DNA from: CAYVBN01 sp964538565
GTDB taxonomy: Bacteria > Pseudomonadota > Alphaproteobacteria > Rhizobiales > Xanthobacteraceae
Direction: 5' to 3'
Assembly: GCA_964538565.1 (NCBI GenBank)
Contig: CAZIGW010000137.1
Location: 1-5,118 of the forward strand
DNA length: 5,118 bases
The notes under the pieces were generated by a model. It saw only the letters and a program-made list of their open reading frames with translations. It had not been told where the DNA came from and searched no databases. A program made the position numbers and the translations under genes. This document shows, in pieces, positions 1 through 5,118 of this stretch. Each line of letters opens with the position of its first letter. The stretch's first letter is position 1.

Positions 1-1
1 C

Positions 2-883
2 GGCCCGCGCTTGCGCGAGCTCGCGGCCGCCAACGCGAGCGCCCAGCTGGGCTCGGCGAGCTATGTGTATGCCCTCGATGCGCTCGAGATCCGGCCGCCG
101 GTGCGTCCGGCGGTCATCCTCAATGCGGGCGCGAACTACCCGGCGCACGCGCGGGGCATCGTCGAGCAGGGCGCGCGCGCTGCGGCGGCCGCAGGTGCGC
201 CACCCCCCGGCAGCGCCGGGGCCAACGCAGCGCGCGCGCCTGCGCCGGTGGGCTCCGCGCCTGGACTCTGGGAGCGCTCGCCCGACGACAAGCGTCCCGA
301 CAACCCCTATCTCTTTCTCAAATCGCCGAGCGTCGTCGTGGGAGCGAACGATGACGTGGTGATCCCCAGAGGGCGCGATCAGATCGACTGGGAATGCGAG
401 TTCGCGGTGGTCGTGGGCGCACCGGCCAAGAACGTCGCGACCGCCGACGCGGCGCGGTACATCTTCGGCTATTCCATCGAGTTCGACGTTTCGGATCGCG
501 GCGGGCGCAACGATCGCAAGATGGGCGGCGGACCGGACTGGTTCGTCCAGAAGAACCACGACACCTTCGCCCCCATCGGACCCTTCATCGTGCCGAAGGA
601 GTTCCTGCCGAACCCGATGAACACTCGCCACTACTTCACGCTGAACGGCGAGATCAAGCAGGACGCCAACACGAGTCAGATGGAGTACAACATCTACGAG
701 ATGCTGTCCTACGCCTCGAACGTGCTGACGCTGAATCCCGGGGACATGCTGTCCATGGGGACGCCGGCGGGAACGAACATCGACACGCAGAATGCGCAGC
801 GCTGGATGAAGGCTGGCGATGTCGGTGTGTGTGTCGTCGAGGGAGTCGGCGAGCAGCGTCACCACATCGTGGCGCAGAAGTAG
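2..883 (+). CDS. Fumarylacetoacetate hydrolase (FAH)-family protein, 5'-truncated by the window edge
   Basis: FAH-fold enzymes are cytoplasmic, use Mg2+ or Mn2+, and hydrolyse, decarboxylate, dehydrate or isomerise 2-oxo/enol acids, often late in aromatic-ring catabolism. The frame is open to the left edge; a TTG at base 11 is only the first possible start visible, so the N-terminal subdomain is probably missing. Numbered from that codon (290 residues), the NYPAH lid motif lies at 42-46 and LFLKSPS at 101-107. Probable metal ligands are E128 and E130 in DWECEF, and D159 in EFDVSD. K181 sits in KNHDTFAPIGP, and the substrate loop GTPAGT is at 250-255. An Ala/Pro/Gly-rich stretch of about 35 residues (about 54-88) sits in the lid, where compact homologues have a short loop. 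The gene is convergent with the MFS gene, 7 bases away. Family assignment is secure; the substrate is unknown. A catabolic role is inferred from the neighbours. Confidence 0.93.
   Translation, partial: GPRLRELAAANASAQLGSASYVYALDALEIRPPVRPAVILNAGANYPAHARGIVEQGARAAAAAGAPPPGSAGANAARAPAPVGSAPGLWERSPDDKRPDNPYLFLKSPSVVVGANDDVVIPRGRDQIDWECEFAVVVGAPAKNVATADAARYIFGYSIEFDVSDRGGRNDRKMGGGPDWFVQKNHDTFAPIGPFIVPKEFLPNPMNTRHYFTLNGEIKQDANTSQMEYNIYEMLSYASNVLTLNPGDMLSMGTPAGTNIDTQNAQRWMKAGDVGVCVVEGVGEQRHHIVAQK
205..221. repeat. Perfect 7-bp inverted repeat inside the FAH-family gene
   Basis: CCCCGGC-AGC-GCCGGGG is a perfect stem with a 3-base loop. It lies within the segment encoding the Ala/Pro-rich lid insertion and between two identical GCGCGCGCGC runs (171-180 and 230-239). 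No T-run follows, so it is not an intrinsic terminator. It may simply reflect local GC-rich, low-complexity coding sequence, possibly expanded by slippage. Confidence 0.45.
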
Positions 884-890
884 CCGGCGC

Positions 891-2168
891 TCATTCGCGG
901 CGGCCCGTGACCCTCGCGATCACGAGCAGCGATACGGTCGATAGCAGCGCCGGCACCGCGAACAGCGACATGATCGTCGTTTCGGCGATGCCCGCGCTCA
1001 ATCCGGCTCCGATCAGGACGGGCGCCACGAGCGTGCCAATCCGCCCAACGCTCTTCGTCCAGCCAATGCCGACCGCGCGCAGGGACTCCGGGTAGAAGCT
1101 CGCGAGCACGACATTCACCCCGCCGTAGGCGCCCAGGATGAAGAATCCGCACACGACGAGCAGGCTCATCAGCATCTCGGCGGACGCGGACGCGAGCACC
1201 CGGCCGATCACGAAGAGCAGCACGGTCGAGACGGACAGGAAGCTGACGAGCGTGCGCATCGCACCCAGCCGATCGATCAGCACTCCGACGCCCAGCGCCG
1301 CAATGATCCCACCGAGCGAGAAGACGGAGATGGACATGGCGGCGAACCGCTCGCTGCGGCCCACTTCCACCAGCAGAGTCGGCAGCCACGAGTTGAGGCA
1401 GTAGCTGATAGTCAGCATCGAGATGAACAGCAGCCACAGCATCGCCGTCCCCACGATGTAGCGGCGGGAAAGAATGAGAAGGGCGTTCGGCTTGTCGGCC
1501 GACTCACGAAGTGGCGCGGCGCGCTCCTTTCCGGGCGGCGTCTCTCTCAGCCAACGCCACGCGACGCTCGCGGTAAGAATGCACAAGCCGGCCACGGCGA
1601 CCATCGCCGCACGCCAGCCCCCGTGGTCTGCAAAGAGGGCGGCCACCAGCCCGGCGACGGTTGCCCCGAGTCCATAGCCGGTGAACAGCATCATGATCGC
1701 GAGACCACGCCTCTTCGCGGGCGCGGCGGCTGTCACGAGCGCGAGGCAGCTCGGCAGGCATCCGCCCAGAAAGACGCCGGTGACGAGTCGCCACACGAAT
1801 AGCGCGATCGGCCCGTCCGCAAGCGCGGTCGCGGCTTGCGCGAGGCCGAACCCCGCGAGGCACGCGAGCACGACGAGCCGCTGCCCGGCGCGGCTCGCGA
1901 CCAGCGGGAACACGACGAGCCCGACGCACTGACCGACGAGATTGGCGGAGAAGATCGGTCCGAGCTGGGTCGTGCTCAGCCGCAGCGCGCGCGCCATTTC
2001 CGGTGCGAGCGGGCCGAGAATCGAGTGAATCAACCCGTCGAGGAAGTACACGAGCGCACAAATCCCCGTGAGAATGAGGATCGGCGCGGTGAAGTCCGGG
2101 GCCGCGGGAATGGACTGCGAAGCCGGCGGCGGCGCGTGACCGATGCGCTTCGTGTCCGTAGGCAACAT
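891..2168 (-). CDS. MFS transporter, aromatic acid:H+ symporter (AAHS)-like
   Basis: This is a 425-residue inner-membrane major facilitator, the usual length for the family, and probably takes up a small organic acid by proton symport. About twelve hydrophobic segments are visible (roughly 28-48, 69-91, 97-117, 122-142, 155-178, 185-206, 238-262, 275-297, 303-325, 332-355, 371-393, 395-418), with a longer hydrophilic central loop at 207-237. AAHS-like traits are DG at 44-45 in helix 1, R127 in helix 4, IDRLG at 298-302 in the loop between helices 8 and 9, and the YPESLRAVGIGW block at 359-370. Oddly, the second Asp of the DGxD motif is I47, and the loop between helices 2 and 3 reads ASRAGQR (91-97), with Ser in place of the usual Asp. 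The ATG is the first possible start: an in-frame TGA lies six codons upstream. Its Shine-Dalgarno is weak. It is divergent from the receptor gene. The MFS call is firm; the subfamily and aromatic substrate are inference. Confidence 0.9.
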   Translation of the reverse strand: MLPTDTKRIGHAPPPASQSIPAAPDFTAPILILTGICALVYFLDGLIHSILGPLAPEMARALRLSTTQLGPIFSANLVGQCVGLVVFPLVASRAGQRLVVLACLAGFGLAQAATALADGPIALFVWRLVTGVFLGGCLPSCLALVTAAAPAKRRGLAIMMLFTGYGLGATVAGLVAALFADHGGWRAAMVAVAGLCILTASVAWRWLRETPPGKERAAPLRESADKPNALLILSRRYIVGTAMLWLLFISMLTISYCLNSWLPTLLVEVGRSERFAAMSISVFSLGGIIAALGVGVLIDRLGAMRTLVSFLSVSTVLLFVIGRVLASASAEMLMSLLVVCGFFILGAYGGVNVVLASFYPESLRAVGIGWTKSVGRIGTLVAPVLIGAGLSAGIAETTIMSLFAVPALLSTVSLLVIARVTGRRE

Positions 2169-2202
2169 CGCACCGGTTTTAACTCATCGCGCAACGCTCC
2201 CG

Positions 2203-2222
2203 TGTCCTCTGTGTCGTGGACA
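2203..2222. promoter_or_regulatory. Inverted repeat TGTCC-N10-GGACA, candidate operator
   Basis: Perfect 5-base arms are separated by 10 bases, giving about 15 bases between arm centres, a spacing compatible with a dimeric repressor or activator. It lies in the divergent intergenic region 34 bases from the MFS start and 63 bases from the receptor start, and its right arm overlaps the only -35-like hexamer. Arms this short can arise by chance, so the operator role is inference. Confidence 0.25.
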
Positions 2223-2228
2223 GACCTG

Positions 2229-2254
2229 GCCGCCCCCGGCGGCTATTTTGCCGC
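2229..2254 (+). promoter_or_regulatory. Two mutually exclusive hairpins in the receptor leader
   Basis: Hairpin A is GCCGCC-CCC-GGCGGC (2229-2243), a perfect 6-bp stem with a 3-base loop, followed directly by TATTTTG, so it resembles a short intrinsic terminator. Hairpin B is GCGGC-TATTTT-GCCGC (2239-2254), a 5-bp stem that reuses the 3' arm of hairpin A and hides the T-rich stretch in its loop. Both cannot form at once. The pair ends 31 bases before the receptor start codon. If the transcript starts upstream, this geometry could act as an attenuator; GC-rich DNA also makes such stems by chance. Confidence 0.3.
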
Positions 2255-2275
2255 GGCGAAAAGCAACCGACTTCC

Positions 2276-2281
2276 AGGGGG
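2276..2281 (+). promoter_or_regulatory. Ribosome binding site of the receptor gene
   Basis: AGGGGG lies 4 bases before the ATG at 2286. It supports this start over the long open frame that continues upstream to about 1836, and the encoded signal peptide begins at exactly this ATG. Confidence 0.6.
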
Positions 2282-2285
2282 CGCG

Positions 2286-4544
2286 ATGAAATCGACGGTG
2301 AAGATCGCAGTGGCCGTGGCCGCCGCATTGCAGGCCTGCCGTGCCGTGGGCGCCGAAGCGCAAAGCGCGGCAGAGGCGAGCACCGATGCCCAGATCGACA
2401 GCCTGCCGGCTGTGGTCGTCACGGCACAGCGCCGCACGGAAGACGTACAGAAGGCGGCGCTTGCCATCACGGCGGTGAGCGGCAAGGACCTCGCGAGCCG
2501 CGGGGTCAGCCAGACCGAGGAGCTGAGCACGCTCACGGCGGGGCTGCAGATCAACCCCTCGGCGGGGCCGTATACGACGTTCTCCATCCGCTCGGTCAGC
2601 TCGCTGAGCGGCAACGCCTTCGCCGATCCCGCGGTCGCGGCGAACCTGAACGGCGTCTATCTGGCCACTCCGACCGTGATTCACGGGCTCTATTACGATC
2701 TCGAGCGCGTCGAGATCCTGAAGGGGCCTCAAGGCACGCTGTACGGACGCAACGCGACCGCCGGCGCGATCAACATCATTCCCAACCGGCCGAAGTTCAC
2801 CTTCGATGCCAACGCCGCGGTCGACGTCGGCAACTACGACCGCTTCAACATGGAGGCGATGGTGAACGTGCCGCTCTCGGATACCGTGGCGTTCCGCGTG
2901 GCCGGGCAGCGTCTGCGTCGCGACGGGTTCATGAGTGATGGCACGAGCGACGATGACGGCCAGGCAGTGCGCGGCTCGCTGCTCTGGGCGCCGACCGAAG
3001 GACTCTCGATCCTGTTCACGGGCGACTTCGCGCATCAGGGCGGCCGCGGTCCGGGCGCGACGATCCGCAAGAGCTGCGCCTCGCTCGGCCGGCCGGGCAC
3101 GGCGTGTTTCGTTGCTGATGAGTACACGTCCGTTGCGGATTTGCCGGACCAGTACGTGCCTTTCGGACTTGCGCCGCAGACGCACGACACCTACGTGGAC
3201 GGCGACTATTACGGCGCCGGACTCAACATCGACTGGCAGACCGCGCTCGGCACCGTGAGCTTCGTCGGCGGCTACCGCAAATCCGACAACGGCTACAAGG
3301 GCAGTGGCACGGGTTGGCTGCTGATCGAGGATCAGCACCCGCGACAGGTTTCGGCGGAGTTGCGGCTTGCTTCTTCCGGCACGAGCCCGTTCCAGTACGT
3401 CTTCGGTTCCTACTATCTCGACACGGCGATGCATGCGCATGCCAACGGCGAGAACGCCTCGCGGCGCAACTTCAGCGATCAACGTACGAACCTCGACGGG
3501 TGGACCGGGGCGCTCTTCACGCAGCTCAGTTACGGGCTGACCGATACGTTCCGCGTGACCGGCGGGCTGCGCTACACCTACGAAGAGAAGAGCAGCGACA
3601 GCCGCCGCTACACGCTGAACAACACGGTCGGGCCGGATCCCGTCATTCCCGATGAGCCCATCGGCACGCTGACCAACACGGTCGTCGCGTCCCGCAACTG
3701 GCACAAGGTCAACTGGAAGGCGGGCGTCGAGTACGACATCGCGCCTCGCAGCTTGCTCTATGCCAACGTGAGCACCGGATTCAAGGCCGGCGGCTTCTTT
3801 TATGGTCCGCCGGATGCGCAGTCCTACGAGCCGGAAACGGTCACTGCCTATGCGCTCGGCTCGAAGAACCGCTTCCTCGACAATCGCCTGCAGCTCAACG
3901 CGGAAGCGTTCTATCTCGAGTATCGCGATCAGCAGGTGTCGTTCGTGAAGCTGATCGGTCCCTCGGCCGTTCTCGTCACCGAGAACGCCGGCAAGTCGCA
4001 CGCCGGGGGTGTCGAGCTCGAGGCGGACTTCCTCGCCACGCCGAACACCCGCTTCGGCGCGCAGGTCCAGCATCTCGAAGCGAAGTACGACGCGTTTTCC
4101 TACCAGACCGTGGCGCCGCCGCCGGCAACGTCGACGTGCCGCGTATCGCCCGCCGGCGGTGGGCAGTTCACGGTCGATTGCGCAGGCAACACGCCCCTGC
4201 GCTCGCCGCGCTGGACGCTCGTCGGCAGCGTGGAACAGACGATACCGCTGCCGAACGGCGGCCGCCTGATCGGCGAGGCTCGCGCGCGCTACGAGGCCAA
4301 GTTCCAGGGGGACGTTGCCTACATCCCCGAGACCCTGACGTACGACACGACGCGCGTCGATCTCGGGCTGAGCTACGTCACCCCGAACGATCGGTTCACG
4401 GTGAAGGCCTATGTGGACAATCTGACCGACGAGGCGACGATCTCGAACGTGACGCCGAATACGGCGTATGCCGTGAACGGCGTCGTAGGGATCAATCTAC
4501 AGGCACCGCGCATGTACGGCGTGCGGGCCCGGTACGATTTCTAG
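2286..4544 (+). CDS. TonB-dependent outer-membrane receptor
   Basis: The protein has 752 residues, a normal length for a TonB-dependent receptor. It forms a 22-strand outer-membrane barrel closed by an N-terminal plug and imports a scarce or bulky ligand using TonB/ExbBD energy. A signal peptide covers residues 1 to about 25 (MKSTVK, a hydrophobic core, then a VGAEA cleavage site). The TonB box LPAVVVTAQRR is at 40-50 and the plug runs from about 54 to 170, with the conserved LERVEILKGPQGTLYGRN at 139-156 and the plug end ATAGAINIIPNRP at 157-169. The barrel follows, with STGFKAGGF at 496-504, a late DNLTDEA at 711-717 and a terminal Phe after RARYD, the signal recognised by BAM. No N-terminal STN domain is present, so FecA-type sigma/anti-sigma signalling is unlikely. 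Cys264/274 and Cys618/632 could form loop disulfides. Ligand unknown: siderophore-type and catabolic-substrate receptors look alike, but the adjoining enzymes favour a catabolic compound. Confidence 0.95.
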   Translation: MKSTVKIAVAVAAALQACRAVGAEAQSAAEASTDAQIDSLPAVVVTAQRRTEDVQKAALAITAVSGKDLASRGVSQTEELSTLTAGLQINPSAGPYTTFSIRSVSSLSGNAFADPAVAANLNGVYLATPTVIHGLYYDLERVEILKGPQGTLYGRNATAGAINIIPNRPKFTFDANAAVDVGNYDRFNMEAMVNVPLSDTVAFRVAGQRLRRDGFMSDGTSDDDGQAVRGSLLWAPTEGLSILFTGDFAHQGGRGPGATIRKSCASLGRPGTACFVADEYTSVADLPDQYVPFGLAPQTHDTYVDGDYYGAGLNIDWQTALGTVSFVGGYRKSDNGYKGSGTGWLLIEDQHPRQVSAELRLASSGTSPFQYVFGSYYLDTAMHAHANGENASRRNFSDQRTNLDGWTGALFTQLSYGLTDTFRVTGGLRYTYEEKSSDSRRYTLNNTVGPDPVIPDEPIGTLTNTVVASRNWHKVNWKAGVEYDIAPRSLLYANVSTGFKAGGFFYGPPDAQSYEPETVTAYALGSKNRFLDNRLQLNAEAFYLEYRDQQVSFVKLIGPSAVLVTENAGKSHAGGVELEADFLATPNTRFGAQVQHLEAKYDAFSYQTVAPPPATSTCRVSPAGGGQFTVDCAGNTPLRSPRWTLVGSVEQTIPLPNGGRLIGEARARYEAKFQGDVAYIPETLTYDTTRVDLGLSYVTPNDRFTVKAYVDNLTDEATISNVTPNTAYAVNGVVGINLQAPRMYGVRARYDF

Positions 4545-4547
4545 GAG
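4544..4547 (+). promoter_or_regulatory. Ribosome binding site of the CMD-family gene, overlapping the receptor stop codon
   Basis: GGAG begins on the last base of the receptor TAG (4542-4544) and lies 8 bases before the ATG at 4556. The placement fixes the start of the small downstream gene and suggests translational coupling to the receptor. Confidence 0.65.
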
Positions 4548-4555
4548 CGCCGGGG

Positions 4556-4930
4556 ATGGACGATTCTCCGACCGAGCGCGAGAAGGCGGGCCTCGCCATC
4601 GTCGAACAGCTCGGATGGGGGCGGAACGAGGGCGTTCGCGAGCTCGACGAGGATCTGTGGCGCATCATCTCGGAAGCGAACTTCGGAACGATCTGGGCGC
4701 GTCCTGGACTCTCGTTGCGCGATCGGGAGCTCATCTGCATCGCGATCCTGATTGCGATCGGCGCACACGGTGTCGCCATTCACTTCAAGCATGCGCATCA
4801 CGTCGGCATTTCCGATGACGAGCTGAAGGAGATCATCTTGCAGACGATTCCGTACGCGGGGCTGCCGCATGCGCTCAGTGCGATGGCGCTGTTACGGCGC
4901 GTCCAGCAGGGTGAGAAGCTCGAGCTGTGA
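4556..4930 (+). CDS. Carboxymuconolactone decarboxylase (CMD)-family protein
   Basis: This 124-residue protein is close in length to PcaC-type gamma-carboxymuconolactone decarboxylases (about 130 residues), small all-helical cytoplasmic proteins that form oligomers. Family landmarks are FGTIWARPGL at 43-52, the RDREL turn at 55-59, the hydrophobic helix ICIAILIAIGA at 60-70, H76 in IHFKHAHHVG, SDDELKEIILQ at 86-96 and YAGLPHA at 100-106. There is no CxxC pair, so an AhpD-like peroxidase role is unlikely; the only cysteine is C61. Five His residues fall at 71-82 (71, 76, 79, 81, 82), more than the single well-conserved His I expect in this segment. The reading frame is open far upstream, but the Shine-Dalgarno and domain boundary support this ATG. 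It starts 11 bases after the receptor stop, so co-transcription is very likely. The exact reaction is unknown; true PcaC identity cannot be claimed because no other protocatechuate or beta-ketoadipate gene is visible. Confidence 0.88.
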   Translation: MDDSPTEREKAGLAIVEQLGWGRNEGVRELDEDLWRIISEANFGTIWARPGLSLRDRELICIAILIAIGAHGVAIHFKHAHHVGISDDELKEIILQTIPYAGLPHALSAMALLRRVQQGEKLEL

Positions 4931-4952
4931 GGCGACGGGCCGGACTGCCAAC

Positions 4953-5118
4953 ATGACCAACATCATGCCTTCCTCCCCTGGCACGCAGGCCGCGGGCCCG
5001 TGGTCACCCGACGAGCAGCGCGTGCGAGTCGAGCTCGCCATTGCGTATCGGCTCTTCGACTGGCTCGGGATCACCGACCTCATTCACACGCACATCTCCG
5101 TTTGCGTGCCGGGCGAGA
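4953..5118 (+). CDS. Class II aldolase/adducin-family protein, N-terminal fragment cut by the window edge
   Basis: Fifty-five codons are visible and the frame stays open to the right edge. Residues 21-54 (EQRVRVELAIAYRL, then LGITDLIHTHISV and VPG) match the start of the class II aldolase/adducin domain, where the N-terminal helix leads to the conserved D-L-I-x-T-H-I-S strand (42-49). Family members are Zn-dependent aldolases, epimerases or decarboxylases acting on phosphosugars or small hydroxy/oxo acids; the zinc-binding histidines lie beyond the window, so catalytic competence cannot be judged. ATG 4953 gives a short polar leader; ATG 4965 in the same frame is an alternative start. Neither has a good Shine-Dalgarno, the nearest purine run being GAGG at 4929-4932. 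It lies 22 bases after the CMD gene in the same direction, so it is probably the third gene of the operon. Confidence 0.82.
   Translation, partial: MTNIMPSSPGTQAAGPWSPDEQRVRVELAIAYRLFDWLGITDLIHTHISVCVPGE

Larger units (their letters stand above)
2169..2285. promoter_or_regulatory. Divergent intergenic region between the transporter and receptor genes
   Basis: These 117 bases must carry promoters for both the leftward MFS gene and the rightward receptor operon. I see no convincing sigma-70 promoter. On the plus strand TGGACA (2217-2222) resembles a -35 box and TATTTT (2244-2249) weakly resembles a -10 box, but the 21-base spacing is too long. The region also contains the inverted repeat TGTCC-N10-GGACA (2203-2222) and two overlapping hairpins (2229-2254), listed separately. 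A shared operator for both genes is plausible from the arrangement, but no regulator gene is present in the window to suggest which protein family would bind. Confidence 0.55.

Noticed and set aside
394..1095. A 233-codon plus-strand open frame across the FAH/MFS junction
   Set aside because: It is Arg-rich, has no motif, and overlaps two well-supported genes in another frame and on the other strand.
2217..2249. TGGACA / TATTTT as a sigma-70 promoter for the receptor operon
   Set aside because: The 21-base spacer is well outside the usual 16-18, and the -10 box matches only four of six positions.
1836..2285. A 150-codon upstream extension of the receptor reading frame, open to an ATG at 1836
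   Set aside because: The extension is antisense to the N-terminal third of the MFS gene and is highly charged and low in complexity. A proper signal peptide and ribosome binding site sit at ATG 2286.
2328..2339. LQAC at residues 15-18 of the receptor, resembling a lipoprotein box
   Set aside because: Gln at the second position is atypical, the hydrophobic core would be very short, and a good signal peptidase I site (VGAEA) follows. TonB-dependent receptors are rarely lipoproteins.
2184..4073. A long open frame of 629 codons on the minus strand, antisense to the receptor
   Set aside because: It is rich in Arg, Ala and Val with no recognisable domain, and lies opposite a receptor with clear motifs throughout. 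It is a typical GC-rich antisense shadow.
251..4713. The 10-base sequence CCTGGACTCT occurring near 251 and near 4704
   Set aside because: A single short match in different genes and contexts is expected by chance in 5 kb of biased sequence; no longer repeat surrounds it.
4892..5083. A 63-codon minus-strand open frame over the CMD end and the aldolase start
   Set aside because: It has no recognisable domain or ribosome binding site and is opposite the well-matching aldolase N-terminus.

Overview
The window is GC-rich, densely coding DNA from a Gram-negative bacterium. An outer-membrane TonB-dependent receptor with a Sec signal peptide and a C-terminal phenylalanine shows the Gram-negative envelope. 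The receptor's style (a VVVTAQRR-type TonB box and a GRNAT-type plug end) and the catabolic gene content resemble receptor-rich proteobacteria such as Steroidobacteraceae/Solimonadaceae or sphingomonads. That placement is inference from family resemblance, not proof.

Layout: (1) 2-883, plus strand: 3' part of a fumarylacetoacetate hydrolase (FAH)-family enzyme whose 5' end lies outside the window. (2) 891-2168, minus strand: a complete 12-helix MFS transporter most like the aromatic acid:H+ symporter (AAHS) group, convergent with the FAH gene across only 7 bases. (3) 2169-2285: a 117-base divergent intergenic region holding an inverted repeat and two overlapping, mutually exclusive hairpins. 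(4) 2286-4544, plus strand: a complete 752-residue TonB-dependent receptor. (5) 4556-4930, plus strand: a 124-residue carboxymuconolactone decarboxylase (CMD)-family protein whose ribosome binding site overlaps the receptor stop codon. (6) 4953 to the window end, plus strand: the first 55 codons of a class II aldolase/adducin-family protein, cut by the window edge.

Read together, this looks like a catabolic island for a small organic acid, probably aromatic or derived from an aromatic. The receptor would bring the compound across the outer membrane, the MFS protein across the inner membrane, and the CMD, aldolase and FAH-family enzymes would handle ring-cleavage-type intermediates in the cytoplasm. 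The families support the general theme, but the substrate cannot be read from the sequence. No RNA gene, insertion sequence, CRISPR array, phage gene or defence system is visible. The points most worth a second look are the altered lid of the FAH enzyme, the missing acidic residues in the transporter's signature motifs, and the receptor leader hairpins.
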